From: a virus
IMG/VR virus record: IMGVR_UViG_3300048597_000294
Location: 1 to 61,851 of that record
Direction: 5' to 3' (one strand)
Length of the DNA: 61,851 nucleotides
Shown: in pieces, positions 33,142 through 41,658 of the stretch
Position numbering within the stretch: position 1 is the stretch's first letter
Layout of the letters: each line of letters begins with the position of its first letter
Made by a program: the position numbers and the translations under genes
The notes under the pieces: generated by a model
The model's input: the letters and a program-made list of their open reading frames with translations, nothing else
The model's database searches: none
What the model was told of the DNA's origin: nothing

Positions 33142-34215
33142 TCAGCCCTCGAAGCGCGACTGACCGCGCGGCTTGGCGTTGGTGGGGGCGGGTTCGGCCT
33201 TGACCTCGCGCGGCGCGGGCTTCGCGTCGGGCTTCGCTTCCTCGGCCTTGGGCTCGGTCTTGGTGGCGTTGGCCTTGGCCGCCATGCGGTCGGCGAGCGA
33301 CCCGTTGCCGTTCGCGTCGATCGGACCGGCCTGCGGCTGCGCGCCGCGCTCGGCCCGGATGGCGTCCATCACTTCGGCCCAGGTGGTCTCCTTGTCCTTC
33401 AGCGCGTGGTACATCGAACGCGCCGAGTCGATCTCCTCGGGCGTGATCTCTTCGAGGGAGTGGCCGAAGTACTCAGCGAGCTGGGTCGCCTTGATGCCGA
33501 GGTCGCCGAACGCGTCGACGAGCTTCTTGAGCGCGAGCGCCGGGTCCTTCTTCACCTCACCCCGCCGCGTCTCGTAGCACTGCTCGATCGCCTCCTCTTG
33601 GAGGTCGCCGGGGATCACCCGCAGGAGGCAGGAGCGCATCGCCTTGCTGCACAGCGCGTTCTCCTTGTCCAGGATCTCGTCGGAGGTCGCCTCGATGATG
33701 AAGACGTCCCGTCCCTTGGAGTTCTTGCGCGTGCCCAGGATCTTGCGCCCAGGCGGCGGGCTGGAGCGCTCGATCGTCTTCTCGATCGTGACGTCCTTCG
33801 GGTACGTGATGTTGGCTTCGAGGTCCGTCACCGAGACGCGCACGATGCGCTTCTGGACGTCGTCGTAGATCGCGGTGACCTCGGCGAGGATGTTGCCCAT
33901 CGCGCGCGCAGCGGCCTCCGCGAAGCGGATGCTGGGACCCTTGACGCCGTCCCCGACGGGCTTGTTGTAGATCGCGGCCTCCGCGAACAGCGGGCGCTTG
34001 CAGTCGGCGAGCAGCTTCTGCCGCACGATCATCAGGTCGCGCGGGCGTTGCAGCGCCATGATGTAACGCGCGCTGACGGCGGCCTTCGCCTGCTCGGCGA
34101 GCGCGACGGACGAGGTCTCAGCGACGCGCGCGAGCGACGTCTCACCGAATCCTGCGCGCGCCTCTTGGCCGGCGTCCACGCGTTGGGGTTGTTCCTGGTA
34201 CATGGGTTCTCTCAC
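33142..34215 (-). CDS. Putative single-strand annealing recombination protein (357 aa)
   Basis: The central part (RYIMALQRPRDLMIVRQKLL, GPSIRFAEAAARAMGNI) belongs to a family often placed beside YqaJ-type exonucleases in phages; many of these act as single-strand annealing proteins. The family is not certain here. The C-terminal 80 residues are a Lys/Ala/Pro-rich tail. The ATG overlaps the exonuclease stop (ATGA), so both are made together. The recombinase role is inferred mainly from this pairing. Confidence 0.6.
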   Translation of the reverse strand: MREPMYQEQPQRVDAGQEARAGFGETSLARVAETSSVALAEQAKAAVSARYIMALQRPRDLMIVRQKLLADCKRPLFAEAAIYNKPVGDGVKGPSIRFAEAAARAMGNILAEVTAIYDDVQKRIVRVSVTDLEANITYPKDVTIEKTIERSSPPPGRKILGTRKNSKGRDVFIIEATSDEILDKENALCSKAMRSCLLRVIPGDLQEEAIEQCYETRRGEVKKDPALALKKLVDAFGDLGIKATQLAEYFGHSLEEITPEEIDSARSMYHALKDKETTWAEVMDAIRAERGAQPQAGPIDANGNGSLADRMAAKANATKTEPKAEEAKPDAKPAPREVKAEPAPTNAKPRGQSRFEG

Positions 34216-35204
34216 TTCCGCTTCGTGGTCTTGGGGGACTTGGGTGCGCTGAATCGGAGGTCGCGGTACTTCGTCGCGCCGACGGAATAGGCGTCCTTCT
34301 CGATGGTCTTGAGGCTGTATGTGCCTCGTCCGTTCGGCAGGACGCCGAACGTGTTCTTGCCGATCGCGTCCTTGAGCAGCGTTCGCACGCGCTGGTACTC
34401 GGCCTCGGTGTTCGACTTGAGCGCGGCCAGCTCTCGTTCGCGCTCGGCGAGCGCGGCAACCTCGTCGGACAGGACGATCGACTGGCCGTTGTCGTCGGGG
34501 TGGAGGATCTTCAGCGTCTTCGCGCTGCTCTCGGATCCGTCTGCCGGCGGTGCGTCGTTCTCCTGAACGCGCCGCCAGAACTCACGCTCGAGCTGCACGA
34601 GCGGATCGATCGGAGCCGCTGCGCGTTCGACGCGCGGGGAGATGAACAGCTTGTTCCCGCCGACGAGGCCCGCGACCAGGGCGCTCGGGATCGACGTGGC
34701 GACCGCGAGTTGGTGCGACACCTGGAGCAGGTGGTGCTCGGGGAACTTGCCGTCCTCCCACTCGTCGCGGTGCCACTCGCCCGTGGTCTTCGCCTCGATC
34801 GCGACGAGCTCACCATTGCCCGCGACCGCGATCCCGTCGAGTGTTGCGCTCATCCACGGGTGGATGCGGCTGCGCAGGAAGAGCTGGCGCCCCTCGACGA
34901 CACCGACGATGTCGAAATCGTCGTGGCCGCGCAGCCTCGTGATGGCCGGGCCCACGTCGAGTAGGTCGAGGCCCTCGCGCCGGCACGTCTCCTTGACGAT
35001 CGCGGGCTCGTGCACGTTGCCCCAGAAGATGTGCTCGACGTCCGACAGGTCGGGCGCCTCGACGAGCCCGGTCTTGTACGACCACAGCTCGATCGCGGAC
35101 TGGTAGGGGGATTCTCCGCAGGCGGCGGCGGCCTCGCTCGCGCCGAGCGTCTCGCGTCGGAGGGCGAGCCACTCGTCGCGGCTGAGTTCGCGGATGGTCG
35201 TCAC
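34212..35204 (-). CDS. YqaJ-family viral exonuclease (330 aa)
   Basis: GASEAAAACGESPYQSAIEL matches the start of the YqaJ/lambda-exonuclease fold. The metal-site residues are Asp123 (MSATLDG) and Glu137-x-Lys139 (AIEAKTT), with Glu66 as a further candidate. It should chew 5' ends of duplex DNA and feed an annealing protein. The C-terminal part is a coiled-coil plus beta tail. A GTG start at 35202-35204 overlaps the previous stop (GTGA). Confidence 0.88.
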   Translation of the reverse strand: MTTIRELSRDEWLALRRETLGASEAAAACGESPYQSAIELWSYKTGLVEAPDLSDVEHIFWGNVHEPAIVKETCRREGLDLLDVGPAITRLRGHDDFDIVGVVEGRQLFLRSRIHPWMSATLDGIAVAGNGELVAIEAKTTGEWHRDEWEDGKFPEHHLLQVSHQLAVATSIPSALVAGLVGGNKLFISPRVERAAAPIDPLVQLEREFWRRVQENDAPPADGSESSAKTLKILHPDDNGQSIVLSDEVAALAERERELAALKSNTEAEYQRVRTLLKDAIGKNTFGVLPNGRGTYSLKTIEKDAYSVGATKYRDLRFSAPKSPKTTKRK

Positions 35205-35521
35205 TCCTCGCACTCCTGCAGGCAGTCGCAAGGGACGCCCTCGTGGTTGCGGTGTCCGCAGTGGCCACCATGTTCTTCGTGGCCACACGCGCACAGGATC
35301 GTTGCGCCAGCCTGGAGCGCGTTCCCGATGCAAGAGGCCGGGATGCGGAAGCCGCAGATCACACAGTAGGCGTCGGGCTGGCCACCGAAGCCATCGGCGC
35401 GCCTGGCGTACACGTGGCGGTGCGGGCGCCGGGCTTCCGCAATGCGGGCCCGTGAGCCCAGTTCTTGCGCACGACCTGCGGGGTCGACGTCTTCGAGGGG
35501 ATGCGTGTCGTTTTGGACCAT
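35201..35521 (-). CDS. Cys/His-rich zinc-binding protein (106 aa), first gene of the leftward operon
   Basis: The C-terminal half has many Cys and His pairs (YCVICGFRIP, then CACGHEEHGGHCGHR, then CDCLQECEE), suggesting one or two zinc-ribbon modules. It starts at ATG 35521, just left of the divergent control region, so it is the first leftward early gene. It may bind DNA or a host protein; no family is recognised. Confidence 0.65.
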   Translation of the reverse strand: MVQNDTHPLEDVDPAGRAQELGSRARIAEARRPHRHVYARRADGFGGQPDAYCVICGFRIPASCIGNALQAGATILCACGHEEHGGHCGHRNHEGVPCDCLQECEE

Positions 35522-35688
35522 GGCGTAGGCGCGTCCTTGGCGCGCGATTCGTTACCAACGTTTCTACGCCAACATATCACGATCGTTCAACACCGATCCG
35601 GATAATCCGCTAGGCTGTTGCCAAATGGCCACGCATTCGTCACTTATGGCGCCCGTCGCGACCCGCCCCCGCGACGGAGAACCCGCCA
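35522..35688. promoter_or_regulatory. Divergent control region between early operons
   Basis: This lies between the leftward early operon and the rightward repressor gene. A near-consensus -10 hexamer GATAAT is at 35601-35606 on the + strand. On the - strand TTGAAC, 17 bases, then GTAGAA could form a promoter. Short symmetrical elements (CGATCG, ATCCGGAT) are present, as expected for repressor operators. Binding by the XRE protein at 35689 is inferred. Confidence 0.55.
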
Positions 35689-35967
35689 ATGCCTGGGAAG
35701 AAGAAGACCGGATCCGCCTCGAAGGCCCCCGTCGTGCCGAAGTTCGGCCTCGACGGGGCTCGCGTGTTCGAGCGGCGGAAACACCTGAAGCTGTCGCAGA
35801 TGGATCTGGCCATGCGCCTCAACGCGCACGGCTGGAAGGCGACGCCGCAGGTGATCTCCCGTGTGGAGAACGGTCACAAGGACTTGGTCTCGGGGTGTGT
35901 CGCGGCCTACGCGCGCGCCCTGGAATGCTCCTCGGACTTCTTACTGCGGCTCAACGAGAAGCCCTGA
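35689..35967 (+). CDS. XRE-family repressor (92 aa)
   Basis: A helix-turn-helix (residues ~24-80): ARVFERRKHLKLSQMDLAMR, then KATPQVISRVENG, then AALECSSDFLL-like end. GGAG precedes the ATG. It is divergent from the leftward early operon and just before the integrase gene, which is the usual place for a lysogeny repressor. It is short, with no cleavage domain, so induction is probably not of the LexA/CI type. Confidence 0.85.
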   Translation: MPGKKKTGSASKAPVVPKFGLDGARVFERRKHLKLSQMDLAMRLNAHGWKATPQVISRVENGHKDLVSGCVAAYARALECSSDFLLRLNEKP

Positions 35968-36052
35968 AACCAAGTCTATCCCGCCGGTTAGATCCGCCCG
36001 CGACGCCGCGCTCCCCACACGGCGTTGTTATCTACACCTGGGAGTTGCTCGC

Positions 36053-37225
36053 ATGAACGGTCGAGGGCCGGGGCGCGGAACGCTGCGTCCCGTGATAGAT
36101 GCTATGGGCCTGCGTGTGTGGCAGGCGGACTGGCGCGGCGCGGACGGGCGCAGACATCGCAGGGTCCTGGGAGCGAACCGACGCGATGCGGAGCGGGCCC
36201 TGGCCAAGCTCATCGCGGAACGCGATTCTGAGCTCAACGGCGTGGCGCGGGTCTCCGGGCTCGACCTTCCGATCGCGGAAATCGTCGACCACTACCTCGA
36301 GCACCTGCGCGCGACCGCACGAAAGCAGACCGCCCACGACGCCGAGGTCGCTCTCCGCAGGATTGTCCGGGATGCACCCCTCCGGTTCGTCCGTGACGTC
36401 TCGAAAGCGCGCATCATGGCCTGGCGAGGCCGGCGGGTGCACGGCGGGATCAGCCACAAGACCGCGAACACAGAGGTCGCGACTCTCCAGGCGGCCCTCA
36501 ACCACGCGATCAAGTACGACCGAATCGCCTCGAACCCGCTGCTCGGGCTGGAGACGCTCCCCACGACCGAGCCGTACCGCAAGCGCATCGCACGCGCGCT
36601 GACGGACGCGGAGGCGGTCAAGATCGTCTACGCCGCATCCGTCTACGACAGCACGCACTCGGGCCTGCCGCGAACGCCGATGCTCCGGACGCTCATCGAG
36701 ACGGGGGCCCGCTGGAACGAAGTCCGCTCCGCCACGTGGGGCGACCTGGACTTCGATGTCGGCCAGATCCGGTACCGGGCGGTAACCACGAAGACGAAAC
36801 ACGAGCGAATCGTGCCGATCATGCCGTCCTTGCTCGACCTGTTGGCGGACCTGCGCCAACAGCAGACGATCCGGATGGGGGTCGAGCCGCGGCAGGAGGA
36901 TGCCATCTTCTTGACACCGGAGGGCAAGAACTGGCCCAGGAACGGCGCGCGCTTCCGGGAGTGGCTGGCGAAGATCCTGGTGCGCGCCGGGGTCCGCAAG
37001 GTGGACGTTTACGGCAAGGTTCTGCACATCCACGCCATGCGGCACACGTTCACGACCCGGATGATTTTGGGCGGAGTCCCGATCCCCATCGTGGCCGCGA
37101 TGACCGGCCACAGGTGCTACCAGACGTTGTGGGGGACCTACGTCCATCTCGCGACGGCCGACGCGAGGAAAGCGATGAAGGCCTTGCCTCCGTTGCCGTA
37201 CGACGGCAATGTTCCTCCTGTCTAG
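36053..37225 (+). CDS. Tyrosine integrase (390 aa)
   Basis: The catalytic set is complete: Arg220 (ETGARWNEVR), Lys247/249 (TTKTKH), His327 and Arg330 (HAMRHTF), His353 (TGHRCYQ) and Tyr363 (GTYVHL). An N-terminal arm-binding domain (LRVWQADWRGADGRRHRR) and a core-binding domain (about 70-160) precede it. It recombines attP with attB, and a tRNA-derived attP core lies 80 bases downstream. A longer reading upstream is unlikely; the ATG at 36053 fits the protein start. Confidence 0.93.
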   Translation: MNGRGPGRGTLRPVIDAMGLRVWQADWRGADGRRHRRVLGANRRDAERALAKLIAERDSELNGVARVSGLDLPIAEIVDHYLEHLRATARKQTAHDAEVALRRIVRDAPLRFVRDVSKARIMAWRGRRVHGGISHKTANTEVATLQAALNHAIKYDRIASNPLLGLETLPTTEPYRKRIARALTDAEAVKIVYAASVYDSTHSGLPRTPMLRTLIETGARWNEVRSATWGDLDFDVGQIRYRAVTTKTKHERIVPIMPSLLDLLADLRQQQTIRMGVEPRQEDAIFLTPEGKNWPRNGARFREWLAKILVRAGVRKVDVYGKVLHIHAMRHTFTTRMILGGVPIPIVAAMTGHRCYQTLWGTYVHLATADARKAMKALPPLPYDGNVPPV

Positions 37226-37305
37226 CGCGAGCGCTTGTTCAGACGCGCGCGCAGTGGCAATGCGGAAAAGGCCTGATTTCCTCGGTGAAAACCGCAGGAA
37301 GTGAG

Positions 37306-37353
37306 TGGTGGGCGATACTGGACTCGAACCAGTGACCCTGGCAGCGAGCCAGT
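37306..37353 (-). other. attP core: 3' end of a tRNA gene
   Basis: Read on the - strand this is a tRNA 3' half: anticodon-stem-like ACTGG...CCAGG with an anticodon loop CTCGCTG, T-arm ACTGG TTCGAGT CCAGT, acceptor 3' strand ATCGCCC, then A and CCA. The 5' half and D-arm are missing, so it is not a tRNA gene. Phage attP sites often copy the 3' end of the host tRNA gene used as attB, and the integrase gene ends 80 bases away. The host tRNA isotype (CGC anticodon if read directly) is uncertain. Confidence 0.8.
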
Positions 37354-37455
37354 GCCTACCTACCACCCACGGGGTCTCGACCAAGTTTCCACGGACCGGG
37401 TAGCGCGGTTGCTTCCCGAATTCTGGACGCCCGAAGGCATGAGCCTGGCGTCACG

Positions 37456-37923
37456 GTGGCGCCCGCTCCTCGGCCTTCCCCGAAGTCCGTGGTCCAGACC
37501 GCTTTCCTCCGACGCGCACGCGTCGCTCGCCCGTCCGAGTTCAACCGGGCCATCTCCGAGGTCCTCGCCCATTTCCGGCGGCGCTACCGCCAAGCGACCG
37601 GCGAGGAGTACGAGCTCGACGTACTTCGCGACACCGAGTCGCTGATCGATATCACACACAACCAGGCCGCTGGCTCGGTGGCTCGGGCCCGGCGCATCGT
37701 CGACGAGATGTTCGATGCCGCTGGCGGCGCCCTCTACGGCGACACGCTCGCCCGCCGTTTCGCATCGCTCCTGGCGTGGTACGGACACGGACGCCCGCGT
37801 TCGCCCCGACCCATGACCTCGCGCGAGCTGCGCGAGTGCCGGGAGGTCATCGCCGACAACGCGATGGCGGCCGCAGCAAAGGAGAGCCGTCGCGCCGCGC
37901 GCGGATCGCGAGGTGCCGCGTGA
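37456..37923 (+). CDS. Helical early protein (155 aa), paralogue of 40115-40540
   Basis: The core (FNRAISEVLAHFRRRYRQAT, then AGSVARARRIVDEMFDAAGG) aligns in pattern with that of the protein at 40115, suggesting paralogues in one operon. GTG 37456 or GTG 37489 may be the start; neither has a clear ribosome binding site. The stop overlaps the next start (GTGA). Function unknown. Confidence 0.6.
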   Translation: MAPAPRPSPKSVVQTAFLRRARVARPSEFNRAISEVLAHFRRRYRQATGEEYELDVLRDTESLIDITHNQAAGSVARARRIVDEMFDAAGGALYGDTLARRFASLLAWYGHGRPRSPRPMTSRELRECREVIADNAMAAAAKESRRAARGSRGAA

Positions 37924-38045
37924 AGGAGCTCACCATCGCCGCGACCGTCTTCGGCGCGATCTTCGGCGGGCCGTTCACCGCGCTCGCGTTCTTCGTCCTG
38001 GGCCTCGTGACGGGCGCGGTCGCGCGCCGGGTTGGTGTCGCGTGA
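37920..38045 (+). CDS. Very small membrane protein (41 aa)
   Basis: A single hydrophobic stretch with a Gly/Pro break (TVFGAIFGGPFTALAFFVLG) covers most of the protein. It starts with GTG overlapping the previous stop and ends overlapping the next start (both GTGA), so it is clearly part of the rightward operon. Function unknown. Confidence 0.6.
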   Translation: MKELTIAATVFGAIFGGPFTALAFFVLGLVTGAVARRVGVA

Positions 38046-38401
38046 TCCAAACGAGAAACGCCCGCATCGTGTCGACGCAGCTCGGCGCGGCCGGTTCGAA
38101 CGTGATGTCCGTCTGGATCCACCTGGACTTCGGTGGTTCCGGGCAAGCCTTCGGCGGACTCTCCCTTGATCGCTACGACCCCAGCACACGGACGCGCGTG
38201 GGCACGGCGTTCGGCTGCGAGTTCGTCCGCCGCGTGCTCGAAGTGCTGAAGGTCGAGGACTGGGAGCAGCTCCCCGGCACACCGGTTCGCGTGCGCGCCG
38301 AACACGAGAAGGTCCACGCCATCGGCCACTTCATCGAGGACCGCTGGTTCGAGCCCGGGAAGGACCTCGCGTTCCTCCTCGAGAAGGGCGGTGCCTCGTG
38401 A
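38042..38401 (+). CDS. Conserved phage protein (119 aa)
   Basis: The pattern MSVWIHLDFGGSGQAFGGLS, then GTAFGCEFVRRVLEVLKV, then WEQLPGTPVRVR, occurs in a widespread phage protein of unknown function in early operons. The GTG start and stop overlap neighbours (GTGA). It probably acts early in infection; no enzymatic motif is seen. Confidence 0.75.
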   Translation: MIQTRNARIVSTQLGAAGSNVMSVWIHLDFGGSGQAFGGLSLDRYDPSTRTRVGTAFGCEFVRRVLEVLKVEDWEQLPGTPVRVRAEHEKVHAIGHFIEDRWFEPGKDLAFLLEKGGAS

Positions 38402-38631
38402 AGCCCACCAGCAGCGGCAACGCGCTTGCTCTCGTCGCGGCCATGCTCGGCATCGGGCCGCGGGCAAACCCGTTCAACGAGCTTCTCCACGAGAAGCGAA
38501 AGGTCGGTCCGCTCGGCCGTCCGCACCGCACTCGCGGCGACCAGCCGGTCCGTGACGCGCGCCGTGAGAAGCGGAAGTCCGCGCGCGCAGCTCGCAAGGC
38601 GAATCGTCGCAGCAAGGGCGGTGCCTCTTGA
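38398..38631 (+). CDS. Small basic protein (77 aa)
   Basis: The protein has a hydrophobic start (ALALVAAMLGI) and a highly basic C-terminal tail (RREKRKSARAARKANRRSK). It may bind nucleic acid or RNA. Coupled to both neighbours by NTGA overlaps. No family recognised. Confidence 0.5.
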   Translation: MKPTSSGNALALVAAMLGIGPRANPFNELLHEKRKVGPLGRPHRTRGDQPVRDARREKRKSARAARKANRRSKGGAS

Positions 38632-39242
38632 AGCCCCTCACCTGGAAGCTCGAGCAAATCGGTGTGATGGAGTTCGCCTGGGTCGCGCGCCACACCGAAG
38701 GCGACGTCGAGTTCGAGCTGTACGTCTCGGATGGATCCGACGGCGAGCCGGGACTGTGCGATGCCAGCCCATCCGAATCGGTGTGGCACGCGTGGGTCGC
38801 GTGCGGCGACGACGTCGTGCAGACGGACACGTGGATGGGCGAGACGGGCTTCGCGCCCACGAACTTGCCCGAGGCGATCGTGCGCGCCGAGCGCTACTTG
38901 CTCGACGAGATGACTCCGCTGGCGACGGCGGAGCAGATCGCGGCTGCGCGAACGTTGTGGGTCGGCGATCGCATGGACGTCTGCGTGCACGACGATGCGC
39001 GATCGGTTCACTCGTCAGAGGGCATTGCCGACGAGGGCGACTGGATTCAAGCGTGGGTGTACGTCTCGAACGACGCCGAGTTCGACGCGGCCCTCTCGGA
39101 ATCGATCGAGCGCGAGCAACCCGTCACCGACCCCGAGTACCCGATCACGTCTCGCGGATCCGCGAGCGAGGTCGTGTGCGAAGTGTGCGACGCGATCGAC
39201 CACGCGACGGAAGCGCACGCGGGCGTGGGAGGTGCGACGTGA
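38628..39242 (+). CDS. Hypothetical acidic protein (204 aa)
   Basis: Acidic alpha/beta protein (WVARHTEGDVEFELYVSDGS, then AERYLLDEMTPLATAEQIAA, and CEVCDAIDHA near the end). The TTG start overlaps the previous stop (TTGA). No domain recognised; the size and acidity are typical of early anti-host or regulatory proteins, which is only a guess. Confidence 0.6.
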   Translation: MKPLTWKLEQIGVMEFAWVARHTEGDVEFELYVSDGSDGEPGLCDASPSESVWHAWVACGDDVVQTDTWMGETGFAPTNLPEAIVRAERYLLDEMTPLATAEQIAAARTLWVGDRMDVCVHDDARSVHSSEGIADEGDWIQAWVYVSNDAEFDAALSESIEREQPVTDPEYPITSRGSASEVVCEVCDAIDHATEAHAGVGGAT

Positions 39243-39553
39243 GACGCCACGGCGATCGGGTGTTCCTCACCTTCGAAGAGGCGGTCTCGCTGCTCCCCAC
39301 CGGCGACACGATCCACACCTTCACGAACCCCGGCATGGGCCTGCTCGTGGGCGCGGACTGGACCCGTGACGAGGTGCTCGACCTCCTTCGCTCGTGTCCT
39401 GACGCTGAATGCGCGGAGGTCACCGGGCCGCAAGCGCAAGCGATGCAGCACGGGCTCGCCGTGCACCGTGCAGGACATCCACTGTTGTACATCGAGGCTT
39501 CGACGTGGCCCGACGAACAGCAGGCGCGCGTCGAAGGGACGGTGGCGCCGTGA
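39239..39553 (+). CDS. Hypothetical protein (104 aa)
   Basis: Compact alpha/beta protein (TFEEAVSLLPTGDTIHTFTN, then WTRDEVLDLLRSCPDAECAE) with no recognised family. The GTG start overlaps the previous stop. It lies in the chain of coupled early genes. Confidence 0.6.
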   Translation: MRRHGDRVFLTFEEAVSLLPTGDTIHTFTNPGMGLLVGADWTRDEVLDLLRSCPDAECAEVTGPQAQAMQHGLAVHRAGHPLLYIEASTWPDEQQARVEGTVAP

Positions 39554-39795
39554 GCACCGCACCGATCGACGACGGCGGGGCGGCATTCCCCGTGCCCGAG
39601 ATCATCGGGTGCCTTGGAGTCCCGCAGCCCGCGAGCGCCTTCGGCATGTCGCTGCGCGACTACTTCGCGGGGCAGGTACTCGCTGGCTGGTGCGTGTCGG
39701 AACGCACGCTTGGCGACCACGCCGACGAAGTCGCGAAGACCAGCTACAAGTTCGCCGACGCGATGCTCCGCGCGCGGAAGGCGGTGCAACCTTGA
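39550..39795 (+). CDS. Small conserved phage protein (81 aa)
   Basis: A GMSLRDYFAGQVLAGWCV segment is a frequent phage motif of unknown function, in short proteins located beside HNH and replication genes. The GTG start and TTG of the next gene are overlaps of four bases. Function unknown. Confidence 0.7.
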   Translation: MSTAPIDDGGAAFPVPEIIGCLGVPQPASAFGMSLRDYFAGQVLAGWCVSERTLGDHADEVAKTSYKFADAMLRARKAVQP

Positions 39796-40118
39796 AGCGC
39801 ACCGCTCTCAAGCGCGTCTCCCCGTTGAAGCGCGGCGCGCGCCTGCGGCAAGTGGGCAAGCGCGGCCGAGCTATCGGCGACCTGCTCCGCGCCGTCCGTC
39901 CGTTCGTGCTCGGGCGCGATCGGCACCTGTGCCAGCGATGCAAGAGCGCGCTCTGCAAGCCGCTCGAAGTGCATCACCGTCGAAGCCGCGCCCAAGGTGG
40001 CGGGCACACCCCGGACAACCTCGTGACTCTCGGGAAGCGCTGCCATGCGGCCGTCACCGACAAGAGCGCGCCGGACTGGCAGATGTGGGTCGTGACGAGG
40101 AAGGGGCGTGCGTCTTGA
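39792..40118 (+). CDS. HNH endonuclease (108 aa)
   Basis: Cys47-x2-Cys50 (LCQRCKSALC), His61-His62 (VHHRRSRAQGG), Asn76 (TPDNLVTL) and Cys84-His85 (KRCHAAV) make a full HNH plus zinc site. Phage HNH proteins are often linked to packaging or homing; here the gene is in the early operon, not beside the terminase. A TTG start overlaps the previous stop. Confidence 0.88.
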   Translation: MKRTALKRVSPLKRGARLRQVGKRGRAIGDLLRAVRPFVLGRDRHLCQRCKSALCKPLEVHHRRSRAQGGGHTPDNLVTLGKRCHAAVTDKSAPDWQMWVVTRKGRAS

Positions 40119-40540
40119 GCGGCTGCGCATCCGGCCGCCAGCTCGGCCCCGACGACGTCGACCCGTTCGAGGACCTCCTCGACACGGTGCGTGCGTACTT
40201 CGTCCAGCGGTACCGCGAGGGAAACGGGCGCCTGCCCGAGGCGCACCCGGGCGACCGCCAAGCCCTGCTCGTGCTCGTCTACGACGAGGCCGGCGGGCGG
40301 ATCGACGTCGCGCGTGCGTACGTCGACGAGCTGTTCGCCGCTGGGTTCGGCGGGGCCCCGTCGCTGTTCGAGATGTGGCTCGTCCGCGAGTGGTGGGTTG
40401 AGTGCAACGACCACGTCCCCCGGCAGCCGCTCTCGCAGAAGCTCCGCACGATGCTCGGCGAGCGCGTCCTGCGCGAGGGCGCGATCGTCCAGCAGGTCCA
40501 CGACAAGCGGCTCGGTCGGATGTGGAGGGGGACCGCGTGA
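40115..40540 (+). CDS. Helical early protein (141 aa), paralogue of 37456-37923
   Basis: [20 protein letters not shown], then [20 protein letters not shown], resemble the core of the protein at 37456 in order and residue pattern. It has no known motif. The start TTG overlaps the HNH stop (TTGA) and the stop overlaps the methyltransferase start. Confidence 0.65.
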   Translation: MSGCASGRQLGPDDVDPFEDLLDTVRAYFVQRYREGNGRLPEAHPGDRQALLVLVYDEAGGRIDVARAYVDELFAAGFGGAPSLFEMWLVREWWVECNDHVPRQPLSQKLRTMLGERVLREGAIVQQVHDKRLGRMWRGTA

Positions 40541-41658
40541 GCGCCTTCGAGATCCGCGTCGGCGATTCCGCAGCTCTGCTGCGCGGGTTGCCGGACGAGT
40601 CCGTGAACTGCGTCGTGACGTCGCCGCCGTACTGGGCGCTGCGCAACTACGAAGCGGCGGGCCAGATCGGCCTCGAGACCTCGATCGAGGAGTACTTGGC
40701 GCGCATCGTCGACGTGTTCGAGCAGGTGCGCCGCGTGCTCACGCTCGACGGCACCTGCTGGGTGAACATGGGCGACAAGTACGCCCAGACCGGGCGCGGC
40801 GGCATTGGGACCGCTTCGACCCTCACCGGCGGCCGTCGATCGCAGGAGCAGAGCCGCGCGGAACACGTGACCGAGAAGCGCGTGCCGATCGGACTCAAGA
40901 ACAAGGACCTGATCGGGCTGCCGTGGCGTGTTGCGTTCGCGCTCCAAGCCGCGGGCTGGTACCTCCGATCCGAGATCATCTGGCACAAGCCGGCGCCGAT
41001 GCCGGAGTCGTGCGTCGATCGGCCGACGCGATCGCGCGAGCAGGTGTTCCTGCTCGCGAAGCGCAGCCGGTACTTCTACGACGCGGCCGCGGTGCGGGAG
41101 CCGACGACGGACGGCCGCGCGATCCGCGAAGAGGAATACACGCGCCTCAACTCGAAGCGTGACGGCCAGCGGGAGCAGACGCGCCGCCTCGTCCCGATCT
41201 CCGGTTGGATGCACAAGCCAGGCGCTTCGCACCACGCGCACCGATTGACCGCCGCGGACCGCCAGGTCATGCGCTGCTTCAGCCGCAAGCGCGCGACCGA
41301 TGCGAACCCGCGACAGCAGCCAATCGAGGCGAACGACGACGGCACCGCCAAGTACTCGGAGCGGTCGACGTTGCGGAACCGGCGCACCGTGTGGGCGATC
41401 GCGAGCGTCCCGTTCAAGGGCGGGCACTACGCGACGTTCCCCCCGAAGCTCGTCGAGCCGTGCATCCTCGCCGGCTGCCCGCGCGGTGGCGTCGTGCTCG
41501 ACCCGTTCATGGGCGCCGGAACGACGGGCGTCGTCGCGTTGCGACACGGCCGCCGCTTCATCGGCATCGAGATCAATCCCGAGTACGCGGAGCTGGCGCG
41601 TCGGCGGATCGTCGAGGACGTGCCGCTCTACAACGTGGAAGGACGGGTGTTCGCGTGA
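40537..41658 (+). CDS. DNA methyltransferase, N4-cytosine/N6-adenine beta class (373 aa)
   Basis: Motif [10 protein letters not shown] lies near residues 28-35 and the SAM motif [10 protein letters not shown] near residue 321, the beta-class order. SPPYW points to cytosine-N4 methylation more often than adenine. The sequence between ([20 protein letters not shown], then [14 protein letters not shown], and [10 protein letters not shown]) is typical of phage orphan methyltransferases. No restriction enzyme gene is adjacent. It probably protects phage DNA or alters its regulation. Confidence 0.92.
   Translation: MSAFEIRVGDSAALLRGLPDESVNCVVTSPPYWALRNYEAAGQIGLETSIEEYLARIVDVFEQVRRVLTLDGTCWVNMGDKYAQTGRGGIGTASTLTGGRRSQEQSRAEHVTEKRVPIGLKNKDLIGLPWRVAFALQAAGWYLRSEIIWHKPAPMPESCVDRPTRSREQVFLLAKRSRYFYDAAAVREPTTDGRAIREEEYTRLNSKRDGQREQTRRLVPISGWMHKPGASHHAHRLTAADRQVMRCFSRKRATDANPRQQPIEANDDGTAKYSERSTLRNRRTVWAIASVPFKGGHYATFPPKLVEPCILAGCPRGGVVLDPFMGAGTTGVVALRHGRRFIGIEINPEYAELARRRIVEDVPLYNVEGRVFA

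Noticed and set aside
37301-37335. A complete tRNA gene downstream of the integrase
   Set aside because: Only the 3' half (anticodon arm to CCA) can be built. The D-arm and 5' acceptor strand are missing, so it is an attP copy.
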